DNA of 13,235 nucleotides from the NCBI GenBank assembly GCA_964365465.1, contig CAYIPT010000017.1, positions 1 through 13,235 of the forward strand, in the 5' to 3' direction. Each line of letters begins with the position of its first letter. The first letter of the stretch is position 1. The notes beneath the pieces are model-generated. The model worked only from the letters and a program-made list of their open reading frames with translations. It was not told where the DNA came from and did no database searches. A program made the position numbers and the translations under genes. Source of the stretch: WO2-35-19 sp964365465. Its GTDB lineage: Bacteria; Patescibacteriota; Minisyncoccia; Phycocordibacterales; WO2-35-19. Below are positions 1-5,126 of the stretch, in pieces.

Positions 1-2
1 GA

Positions 3-146
3 TATTATTCCAGATTTACCAGAATAGAACTGCTTAGCCAATGGTGGTTTCAGTGCGATTTTTGGTCAGAGCTGGTAATTTTAGTAGGCGCGTTGTGGCT
101 GCTTTTTAAGGGTAAGAAATCTGTGATGGTTGCTAAACCGAATTAA
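3..146 (+). CDS. C-terminal fragment of a membrane protein (5' truncated)
   Basis: An open frame enters from the left edge and runs 47 codons to a TAA at 144-146. The visible tail has an aromatic, moderately polar stretch (RIELLSQWWFQCDFW) and then one hydrophobic segment (about residues 24-34, LVILVGALWLLF), followed by a basic end (KGKKSVMVAKPN). This is the pattern of a last transmembrane helix with a positively charged cytoplasmic tail. There is too little to name a family. It converges with the minus-strand dehydrogenase gene, and no convincing hairpin terminator lies in the 78 bases between them. The fragment could be a chance frame, but the helix plus basic tail makes a real gene more likely than not. 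Confidence 0.45.
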   Translation, partial: YYSRFTRIELLSQWWFQCDFWSELVILVGALWLLFKGKKSVMVAKPN

Positions 147-224
147 CCGATAGGACTATTTTGTATTCTGTTTGTCATCCCATTTTAAGGTGAGTCGCGC
201 TAGAGTTATTTTTTCTTTTTGAAA

Positions 225-989
225 TTATAAACCCGGGTGGATATATTTTTCGTTGGCTTCCAGCATGGCGTTTGTCAATTCCGGATTATAACCGACACTT
301 TCAGCCCAGGCCGCCCAGCCATAAACATCTTTAGGCACGCATTTTGAATTGAAACCCCTTTCTTTCGGATAAACAAAAGTGAACCACAAATTAAACCGCG
401 GGTCGTCCCCGTAGACGGCGTCTCTTATGATGTAATAATCCATCCCCGCTTTTTGGCAGACATCATACAATTCCTGGCATTGGGCGACTTTGAAAGCTAT
501 AGCGCGATTTTCCGACAGTTTAATAACCTCAGCTTCGTAGTTAGTGACTTGCCTTATTGAAATATTGGCGTTATACGCCTTTTGATAAAGCTCTATAACT
601 TTTCTTCTATTTTCCGGCTTGCCGCCAATAATCATAAAAGGCCTGCTCTTTTGGTCTGTCATTGGATGATTGACCGTCTCTCCCAAATATTCCGGCTGAA
701 AAACCACATTTTTATTTTTAAACTTATTGCAAGTTCCCGGTATCACCGTTGAGCGGACAATAATCAAATCTTCCTCGCTATTTTCTATGACATCTTCAAC
801 GATGGAGGTGTCAAGCTTGCCGTATTTCATAGGTGTCGGCACGCAAACAAAAGCCACATCGGCTTTTTCTTTGCATATCATTTTCAATTCCGGATCATGA
901 ACTAGGGCCTCCGGAAAAATGGTTTTCATGGCCTTTCCCACCCAGCCATAGCCGTATATTTTAATGGTCATACATTCGCCATAATACAT
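225..989 (-). CDS. Short UDP-glucose/GDP-mannose dehydrogenase-family protein
   Basis: Related to NAD-dependent nucleotide-sugar 6-dehydrogenases, which oxidise the C6 hydroxyl of UDP- or GDP-sugars to the uronate in the cytoplasm. The N-terminus has the Rossmann loop GYGWVG (residues 13-18). VPTP (50-53) and RSTVIPGT (79-86) match the family, as does QPEYL around the conserved glutamate E100. The central helix EVIKLSEN supplies K157 and N161, and the usual GGSCFPKD nucleophile loop is replaced by FNSKCVPKD with C217 and D221 kept. At 254 residues it lacks the C-terminal nucleotide-sugar-binding domain of the usual forms of about 400 residues. The chosen ATG (987-989) has AAGGA a few bases upstream; a second Met at 969-971 starts the typical MTIKIYGYG core and is a possible alternative. 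It probably makes or senses an activated sugar for the nearby glycan genes. The family is well supported, but activity without the third domain is uncertain. Confidence 0.82.
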   Translation of the reverse strand: MYYGECMTIKIYGYGWVGKAMKTIFPEALVHDPELKMICKEKADVAFVCVPTPMKYGKLDTSIVEDVIENSEEDLIIVRSTVIPGTCNKFKNKNVVFQPEYLGETVNHPMTDQKSRPFMIIGGKPENRRKVIELYQKAYNANISIRQVTNYEAEVIKLSENRAIAFKVAQCQELYDVCQKAGMDYYIIRDAVYGDDPRFNLWFTFVYPKERGFNSKCVPKDVYGWAAWAESVGYNPELTNAMLEANEKYIHPGL

Positions 990-1041
990 ATTTATCCTTC
1001 ATCTGCAAGTCATTTGATAAAAATCTATATAAAAAGTAAGC

Positions 1042-1067
1042 CCCCGAGTAGCTCGCGCCACTCGGGG
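1042..1067 (-). terminator. Intrinsic terminator of the GC-rich gene
   Basis: An 8-bp perfect stem (1042-1049 with 1060-1067, CCCCGAGT/ACTCGGGG) has a 10-base loop. Read on the minus strand it is followed within a few bases by CTTACTTTTTATA, a moderately U-rich tail. It sits 8 bases past the stop codon of the minus-strand gene at 1076-1939. Confidence 0.75.
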
Positions 1068-1075
1068 TCTTTGTT

Positions 1076-1939
1076 CTAACTTCGGAATTCCGGCAGGACC
1101 CCGCCTTTCAGAAAGGAAAAGTCCGCATTCTCGGCCACGAACCACCTCATCTGGCGTTCGAATTTTGTGCCGAGCTTTGACTGCTCTCGCTTCTGGACAT
1201 CGGGATCGTCGGAGACAACCCAACGCGCTCCCGTCACAGGGAGAACCGGCGCGATGCACGGACCGAAGGTCTTCACGAGACGGATGAGAGGAATGATTTC
1301 CTCAACACCAGCCACATTGTAGAAGACCTCGCCTCTCTCCGGTGACCAGCCGCGGGCGTAATCCACCAACCGGTCATCTTTGAGCGGCTTTGCGGCCCGG
1401 AGATCGAAACCTCCAACAGTCGCCAAGCTCTCGTTGTGCCAGATGGCAAAGGTGTTTGCAATCCGCCCGTCGAGAATTGATTGAGCAAGCTCGCTGATGG
1501 CCAGACCGGTCACTTTGGCGCCGGCTTCCAGCGCAGAGAGCATTGCTTCCATATTCTCGGAAGTGAGATAGCTTTTCACCCCGCTGGATAGGATCATCGT
1601 GTAATCGATCCGATCCCGCATCTGATGAGCGACGCCATAATTCAGCATGCCGCAAAAAATGTCTCCGTGCCGTACTTCTGCCACGTGGACATTCCGCTTT
1701 GTGCTGTCCCCGATTGCTTCCCGGAGAGCTGCCGTGGTGTCTCCGCAGTCCGTGTCCCCATGCCGGCTGTCGGCCGACACCAGGACATCAATCCGCGAAA
1801 AAACGCGTTTGCCGCCAACTTCAATCGCGAGGGCGACGTTTACCGTGTCGATCACCTGATCGACATTTTGTTCAACGAGTTCGGGCTTCGGCGAGAACAC
1901 TCGCAGAATGAGCCCGACCCGATTCCTGTCAAGCAACAT
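1076..1939 (-). CDS. GC-rich, divergent GT2-like glycosyltransferase or pseudoenzyme
   Basis: A 287-residue soluble protein with no signal or membrane segment. Several features suggest a GT-A fold like family 2 glycosyltransferases: the opening GLILRVFSPKPELVEQNVDQVI, the segment DYTMILSSGVKSYLT where GT2 enzymes normally carry their DxD, a region GRIANTFAIWHNESL, and the acceptor-side motif VGGFDLRAA. The metal-binding DxD itself is not visible at the expected place (ILSSGV), so it may be non-canonical or inactive. The start is well defined: AGGAG (1947-1951 on the minus strand) lies 7 bases before the ATG. GC content is far above the neighbours (sampled 60-base lines give 52-68%), and codon use is correspondingly GC-ending. 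It has its own promoter and terminator, so it looks like an independently expressed, perhaps acquired, unit. The family assignment is by pattern only. Confidence 0.6.
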   Translation of the reverse strand: MLLDRNRVGLILRVFSPKPELVEQNVDQVIDTVNVALAIEVGGKRVFSRIDVLVSADSRHGDTDCGDTTAALREAIGDSTKRNVHVAEVRHGDIFCGMLNYGVAHQMRDRIDYTMILSSGVKSYLTSENMEAMLSALEAGAKVTGLAISELAQSILDGRIANTFAIWHNESLATVGGFDLRAAKPLKDDRLVDYARGWSPERGEVFYNVAGVEEIIPLIRLVKTFGPCIAPVLPVTGARWVVSDDPDVQKREQSKLGTKFERQMRWFVAENADFSFLKGGVLPEFRS

Positions 1940-1951
1940 GTTACTTCTCCT

Positions 1952-1984
1952 GGGTACACCCTTTGTTGCGTCCTCTTGGAGGCG
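1952..1984 (-). promoter_or_regulatory. Structured leader of the GC-rich gene
   Basis: The predicted transcript has a leader of about 75 bases with two small hairpins between promoter and Shine-Dalgarno. One is CCTC-CAA-GAGG (+ coordinates 1972-1982), extendable by two GC pairs around a one-base bulge. The other is GGG-TGTA-CCC (1952-1961), which ends one base from AGGAG (1947-1951). A role in stability or ribosome access is possible but not shown. Confidence 0.3.
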
Positions 1985-2020
1985 TAGGGGTATGGATTTA
2001 ACTGCTTACTTCTGTCTACT

Positions 2021-2049
2021 AATATAGCATTTTCTATATTTTAAGTCAA
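2021..2049 (-). promoter_or_regulatory. Sigma70-type promoter of the GC-rich gene
   Basis: On the minus strand TTGACT (+ coordinates 2044-2049) and TATATT (2021-2026) are separated by exactly 17 bases, with TG one base upstream of the -10 (extended -10). This is close to consensus and points at the gene starting at 1939. Confidence 0.75.
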
Positions 2050-2061
2050 TACCACAAAATA

Positions 2062-2093
2062 TTGCCATTTTTGTTTATTGTTTATGATAAAAT
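2062..2093 (+). promoter_or_regulatory. Possible promoter of the surface-protein/Tat/glycan block
   Basis: TTGCCA (2062-2067) is followed after 15 bases by TATGAT (2083-2088), or after 20 bases by TAAAAT (2088-2093). Neither spacing is ideal. TAAAAT ends only 6 bases before the ATG at 2100 and no Shine-Dalgarno is visible, so the message could be leaderless or nearly so. This is the only promoter-like sequence ahead of the 9-kb plus-strand run, and it is divergent from the promoter at 2021-2049. Confidence 0.35.
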
Positions 2094-2099
2094 ATACTC

Positions 2100-3092
2100 A
2101 TGATTAAAAAAGTTTTTATACTTTTGGTTTTGATTTTTTTCTTTAATAGTTTTGTAAATGTTGCTGAAGCGGTCGGAGTGCCGACGATTTTTAGTTATCA
2201 GGGGCGTCTGACCAATGCCGCCGGCAATCTTTTGGGAGATTCCGGCACGACTTATTATTTTAAGTTTTCTATTTGGGATGTGTCTACTGACGGAAATTCT
2301 GCCACCAACCGCCTCTGGCCTTCAAGCGCTCCGTCCGCGGTTTCGGCTACCGTGAGGCAGGGGGTCTTTAACGTGAACATAGACACCACAAACTACAATT
2401 TCAATACTGACGATGAAATTTACCTACAGGTTGAAGTTTCCTCAACTTTAGGGGGCACTTATGAAGCCCTTGACCCTAGGCAGAGAATTTCGGCCGCTCC
2501 CTTCGCCCAGGTTTCGGGGGCGGTAAGCGGAACAGGCCCCTCTTCTTTTGGCACCACCACCTCGTTTGGGACATCGCTTGTTTCCATTGAAGCCACTTCA
2601 ACCCAATCGGTTGGCCTATCTATCCGCGGATTCGCCAGCCAGCTAGCCAATCTTTTTCAAATTCAAAGTTCGGTCGGTCTCAACCTTTTTACTGTGGATA
2701 GTGGCGGCAATGTTGCGGTTGGAACGACGACAGCGACTAGAAAATTCAATATTTTAAGCGGCAGCAGCAACGCCCAATTAAGAGTGAGTCAGGCAAGCGA
2801 TGTTTATGGCGAATTTTATGTTGTTCCCGTTACGGGCGATGTTGAACTTTCTTCAATAGGAAAAAACATCAGAATGCAAGACGAAAACTTATGGGTCTGT
2901 TCGGGCGGTGCCTGCGAAGCGAGTGCCCTTACCGACGGCAGCGAAGGAAATATTGTAGTCCAAACTGCGGTTATATTTAACAATAAATTCAGATTTGAAC
3001 TCAAAGATAATGGTGCTGCCACCACCACGACGATTATGACGGATTCGTTGGGAAACGAAATACTTGAGTTTGATGATGGCGGCGGACCGTAA
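2100..3092 (+). CDS. Secreted FSYQGRLT-type surface/adhesin-like protein
   Basis: A 330-residue exported protein. Residues 1-25 form a classical Sec signal (MIKK, hydrophobic core, AEA cleavage site before V26). The mature N-terminus, about 28-135, carries FSYQGRLTNAAGNLLG, YYFKFSIWD, LWPSS, GVFNVNI and DPRQRISAAPFA, a beta-rich module I recognise from large surface proteins of Parcubacteria-type bacteria. Then come Ser/Thr-rich linkers (140-172) and a beta-repeat region (LFQIQ, LFTVDSGGNVAVGTTTATRKF). The C-terminal unit is about 296-325 (FRFELKD, DSLGNEILEFD). It has no LPXTG, transmembrane or autotransporter anchor, so how it is retained is unknown. The start has no Shine-Dalgarno but gives a perfect signal peptide. 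It heads the plus-strand run and lies 12 bases before tatC. It is probably displayed on the cell surface; the ligand is unknown. Confidence 0.75.
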   Translation: MIKKVFILLVLIFFFNSFVNVAEAVGVPTIFSYQGRLTNAAGNLLGDSGTTYYFKFSIWDVSTDGNSATNRLWPSSAPSAVSATVRQGVFNVNIDTTNYNFNTDDEIYLQVEVSSTLGGTYEALDPRQRISAAPFAQVSGAVSGTGPSSFGTTTSFGTSLVSIEATSTQSVGLSIRGFASQLANLFQIQSSVGLNLFTVDSGGNVAVGTTTATRKFNILSGSSNAQLRVSQASDVYGEFYVVPVTGDVELSSIGKNIRMQDENLWVCSGGACEASALTDGSEGNIVVQTAVIFNNKFRFELKDNGAATTTTIMTDSLGNEILEFDDGGGP

Positions 3093-3104
3093 CAACTTAT
3101 TTTA

Positions 3105-3872
3105 ATGACTCTACTTGAAGAACTAAAAATATTTGCCAAAAATATTCTTCATTGGCTTTACGCTTTTGCCGCTTTCTCTCTTTTCTTTTTTATTTTCGGC
3201 CTGAAGGAAATGGCCATTTTCGGCAGAAATTATTTTTTGCCTCTGCCAACCCCAAACTCTTTTTCCGCCCAGATTTTCAATAAAATCAGATATGATCTTT
3301 TACCGCCGGATGTTCAGTTGGTGGTGACCAACCCCATGAGCGCTTTTGTCTCTCAAATGCTCCTCTCTTTATTATTGGGTTTTTTGTTCACCTTGCCTTT
3401 TTTTCTTTATAAAATCATCATTTATATCCAGCCGGCCCTTTTGCCGCAGGAAAAAAAAGCGGTTTTGTTGTCTTTATTGCCATTCGTTTTCTTATTTTTT
3501 TCCGGCTGCCTGTTTTCCTATTATTTTCTGGTTCCGGCCACCTTTAAGGTGCTTTATCCGTATGCCACTAGCATCGGGGCCATGCCATTTTTTTCCATAG
3601 ATGAGTTTATCTATTATGTTTTCGGCTTGATGATGGCTGTCGGACTGATGTTCCTGTTGCCTTTGTTTATGATTTTGTTGAGTGTCATGAGAATTATAGA
3701 GCCCGAATTTTGGAGAAATAAATGGCGACACGCGCTTCTGTTTTTTTTAGTCCTGTCTGCTATAATTACTCCAGACGGCACGGGCATTACCATGGTGATG
3801 CTCTTCCTTCCGTTGATGGCGCTTTATTTCACTGGCTATGTTTTTGCCAATAAGTTGAGTAGAGGTGTATAA
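3105..3872 (+). CDS. tatC: Twin-arginine translocase subunit TatC
   Basis: The polytopic receptor of the Tat pathway, which binds RR signal peptides and exports folded proteins. Six hydrophobic spans are visible (about 14-32, 82-103, 119-146, 168-194, 209-224 and 227-247). Landmarks by comparison with E. coli TatC: LLEELK in place of the N-terminal HLxELR motif; YIQPALLPQEKK (107-118), matching FIAPALYKHERR, with E116 at the E103 position and Y107 at the F94 position; SYYFLVPATF (138-147); and ITPD (221-224), matching LTPPD. The conserved intramembrane FExP of TM4 is FLLP (183-186), so the glutamate is missing. Length (255) is normal. No clear Shine-Dalgarno precedes the ATG. It is followed by TatA genes and a Tat substrate, so it likely works with them. 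Confidence 0.93.
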   Translation: MTLLEELKIFAKNILHWLYAFAAFSLFFFIFGLKEMAIFGRNYFLPLPTPNSFSAQIFNKIRYDLLPPDVQLVVTNPMSAFVSQMLLSLLLGFLFTLPFFLYKIIIYIQPALLPQEKKAVLLSLLPFVFLFFSGCLFSYYFLVPATFKVLYPYATSIGAMPFFSIDEFIYYVFGLMMAVGLMFLLPLFMILLSVMRIIEPEFWRNKWRHALLFFLVLSAIITPDGTGITMVMLFLPLMALYFTGYVFANKLSRGV

Positions 3873-3877
3873 TTAAG

Positions 3878-3886
3878 AAAGGAGGT
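3878..3886 (+). promoter_or_regulatory. Strong but stranded Shine-Dalgarno (AAAGGAGGT)
   Basis: A near-perfect anti-16S match lies 32 bases before the ATG of the 31-codon gene at 3919, too far for ordinary initiation. No ATG, GTG or TTG opening a useful frame lies at normal distance. It may be a leftover from the duplication in this region, or may work if the intervening A-rich stretch is looped out. Confidence 0.45.
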
Positions 3887-3982
3887 CGAATTAGCAAAAA
3901 TTTAACACAAAAAATAACATGTTTGGATTAGGAGTTACGGAAATAGTAATCATTTTGGCCGTGGTGGCGGTGCTTTCTTTTC
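3887..3982 (+). repeat. Diverged tandem duplication of the tatA 5' region, copy A
   Basis: This matches 4025-4117 imperfectly. Shared blocks are CGAATT near the left end, the leader run (T)TAA(A)CACAA before the ATG, 15 identical bases over the start codon (ATGTTTGGATTAGGA), TAATCATTTTG, and GTGGTGG(c/t)GGT. The offset is 138 bases in the leader and 135 in the coding part. Similarity ends where TatA's hinge and amphipathic helix would begin. Confidence 0.65.
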
Positions 3983-4014
3983 TTTATTGGAGAAACAAAA
4001 AAAGCAAAATATAA
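3919..4014 (+). CDS. 31-residue TatA-like transmembrane microprotein
   Basis: An ATG at 3919 opens 31 codons to TAA at 4012-4014. The product starts MFGLGVTEIVIILAVVAVL and ends with a short basic tail (WRNKKSKI). Residues 1-18 align with the neighbouring TatA (MFGLGISELIIILIVVVV), but the FG hinge and the amphipathic and charged helices that let TatA oligomerise are absent. It is therefore a bare TatA-type transmembrane helix. It sits 46 bases after tatC and 39 before tatA, in the same orientation, and the leader DNA is duplicated too. It could be a decayed tatA copy, or a retained small regulator or cap of the Tat pore. The intact start and frame and the in-frame basic end argue mildly for a real product. 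Translation is not demonstrated. Confidence 0.55.
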   Translation: MFGLGVTEIVIILAVVAVLSFLYWRNKKSKI

Positions 4015-4024
4015 ATGATAGGGC

Positions 4025-4117
4025 CGAATTGGTAGAAGATTAAACACAATAATATGTTTGGATTAGGAATTTCAGAATTAATAATCATTTTGATAGTGGT
4101 GGTGGTTTTCTTTTTTG
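4025..4117 (+). repeat. Diverged tandem duplication of the tatA 5' region, copy B
   Basis: Partner of 3887-3982. This copy lacks the AAAGGAGGT element that precedes copy A (GATAGGGCC occupies the equivalent place) and leads into the complete TatA. Confidence 0.65.
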
Positions 4118-4248
4118 GCGGAGAAAAAATATCGGAATTGGCCAGGGGCCTGGGCCGGTTTACGGGGGAATTTAAAAAGGGTAAGGCCGAGATGGAGAAG
4201 GAAATGAAAAAAGCTGAAAAAGAATTGAAAAAACCCGGCAAAAATTAA
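4054..4248 (+). CDS. tatA: Sec-independent translocase subunit TatA
   Basis: The pore-forming component of the Tat system, recruited by TatC-substrate complexes. At 64 residues it has the canonical plan: a short N-terminus with MFGLGISEL, a transmembrane helix (about 8-20), the FG hinge in FFFGGEKI, an amphipathic helix (ISELARGLGRFTGEF) and a highly charged Lys/Glu tail (KGKAEMEKEMKKAEKELKK). It could serve as TatA, TatB or a bifunctional TatA/E; no separate TatB is visible, as in minimal TatAC systems. No good Shine-Dalgarno stands before the ATG. Its 5' part is duplicated in the upstream microprotein gene. It is followed after 15 bases by a gene for a twin-arginine protein, its probable client. 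Confidence 0.92.
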   Translation: MFGLGISELIIILIVVVVFFFGGEKISELARGLGRFTGEFKKGKAEMEKEMKKAEKELKKPGKN

Positions 4249-4263
4249 AATAAGGGAAAAGGT

Positions 4264-4497
4264 GTGGATAAAAACAGAAGAAAATTTCTAAAAATAATAT
4301 TAATCGGTGGCGGAACACTCATTGCGGGGAAAGTCCTAAACCCCTTGTTTTCGGTGTTTTCAGATAATTCGTCCGCTAAAACCGATTCATCCACCGAAGC
4401 CGATACTAGAAATTTTCAGATTTCTGAGGATAAAAAAAGTTTATCCATTTTTGACAGCGCTGGGGAAGAAATATTTCAAATTGACAAGGAAGCTTAA
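4264..4497 (+). CDS. Small twin-arginine (Tat) substrate with Ser/Thr-rich linker
   Basis: A 77-residue protein starting at GTG, with AAGGG (4252-4256) 7 bases upstream deciding the start. Residues 1-10 hold the twin-arginine motif (NRRKFLK). A hydrophobic, glycine-containing h-region follows (11-31, IILIGGGTLIAGKV), without a clear AxA cleavage site, so it may stay anchored. Residues 33-48 form a linker in which half of the residues are Ser or Thr. A short beta-hairpin-like end follows (51-74: FQISEDKKSLSIFDSAGEEIF), whose DSxGxEIxxxD pattern also occurs at the end of the surface protein at 2100-3092. There is no cofactor-binding domain, unlike most Tat clients. It is encoded directly behind tatA, so it is the likely dedicated substrate. 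Exact function is unknown. Confidence 0.75.
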   Translation: MDKNRRKFLKIILIGGGTLIAGKVLNPLFSVFSDNSSAKTDSSTEADTRNFQISEDKKSLSIFDSAGEEIFQIDKEA

Positions 4498-4517
4498 TGT
4501 AATAAGATAGGGAAAAA

Positions 4518-5111
4518 ATGACAGAAAAAACAGATTGCAACAAACACAAATGGATCCCTCTTTTGGGGGTTGATAAAGGGAAGAATATTCCCACCTCTCT
4601 TTTTACTTGCTTAAAATGCGGGGACTTAAAAGTGGGCGTTGAAACCATTAAAATTTCCCGCTTTCGTCTGGATATGGGCAACCTGCCTATAAAAAGTGTT
4701 TCAACGGTCGGAATAAATGAATCCCTCTCGTCCGACCATACGGCCTCGGGGATAATAGTGTCAATGACTGCCGGCGAGGATCTTGCATTTGGGGATTTTG
4801 TATTTTTTGAATCAGATGGAAAATGCTGGAAGGCGGATGCCAATGTCGCCGGCGCCTATCCTTGCATGGGAATGGCGATAGCCACAATAAACGCCGACGC
4901 GGCAGGGGATATCCTTCTCCATGGGACCGCCCGGGACGCCTCTTGGACTTTGGCGGCTGGCGGAGTGGTTTATCTTTCCAAAGATCCGGCAGGAACGATT
5001 ACCCATACGCAACCAGCGGTATCGGGCGACATAATTCAAGTTCTTGGAATTGCCACCAATGCGACCAGAATTTATTTTAATCCATCCGCCGACTATCTGA
5101 CTCACACTTAG
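4518..5111 (+). CDS. Zinc-ribbon protein with phage-decoration-like beta domain
   Basis: 197 residues, with no signal peptide or membrane span. The N-terminus has CxxH (C7, H10) and CxxC (C31, C34), a plausible zinc ribbon. After a linker comes a beta-rich domain (about 52-190) with DMGNLPIKSVSTVGIN, SSDHTASGIIVSMTAGEDLAFGD, a KADANVAGAYPCMGMAI segment, GDILLHGTARDASW and a closing IGIAT-type strand with RIYFNP. The alternation of 'value, made available, G-I-A' strands resembles DUF2190-type phage capsid-decoration and tail-fibre proteins; I judge this by pattern, not alignment. AGGG (4509-4512) lies 5 bases before the ATG. It sits between the Tat module and the glycan genes and is likely cotranscribed with both. 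It could be a structural unit of a surface particle or a domestic phage-derived fold. Confidence 0.6.
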   Translation: MTEKTDCNKHKWIPLLGVDKGKNIPTSLFTCLKCGDLKVGVETIKISRFRLDMGNLPIKSVSTVGINESLSSDHTASGIIVSMTAGEDLAFGDFVFFESDGKCWKADANVAGAYPCMGMAIATINADAAGDILLHGTARDASWTLAAGGVVYLSKDPAGTITHTQPAVSGDIIQVLGIATNATRIYFNPSADYLTHT

Positions 5112-5126
5112 ACCACTACCCGCTTT

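Noticed and set aside
147..224. Possible bidirectional terminator between the converging first two genes
   Set aside because: There is a T-rich run (206-219), but GAGTCGCGCTAGAGTT before it does not form a stem, so no hairpin supports it.
999..1259. A minus-strand 86-codon frame over the end of the GC-rich gene and its terminator
   Set aside because: It overlaps the better supported gene in another frame and reads through the terminator hairpin; its Arg/Pro-rich product is typical of a shadow.
1625..1987. A 120-codon plus-strand frame opposite the GC-rich gene
   Set aside because: It runs antisense through a GC-rich gene with a clear promoter, ribosome site and terminator. GC-rich DNA has few stops, and the frame has no ribosome site and no recognisable motif.
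2459..3139. Minus-strand frames over the surface-protein gene
   Set aside because: They are low-complexity Ser/Val-rich shadows of the repeat-bearing plus-strand gene, without start signals.
4406..5105. Antisense and alternative-frame ORFs over the zinc-ribbon/decoration-like gene
   Set aside because: They overlap a gene with a clean Shine-Dalgarno and zinc-binding motifs, and their products show no motif.
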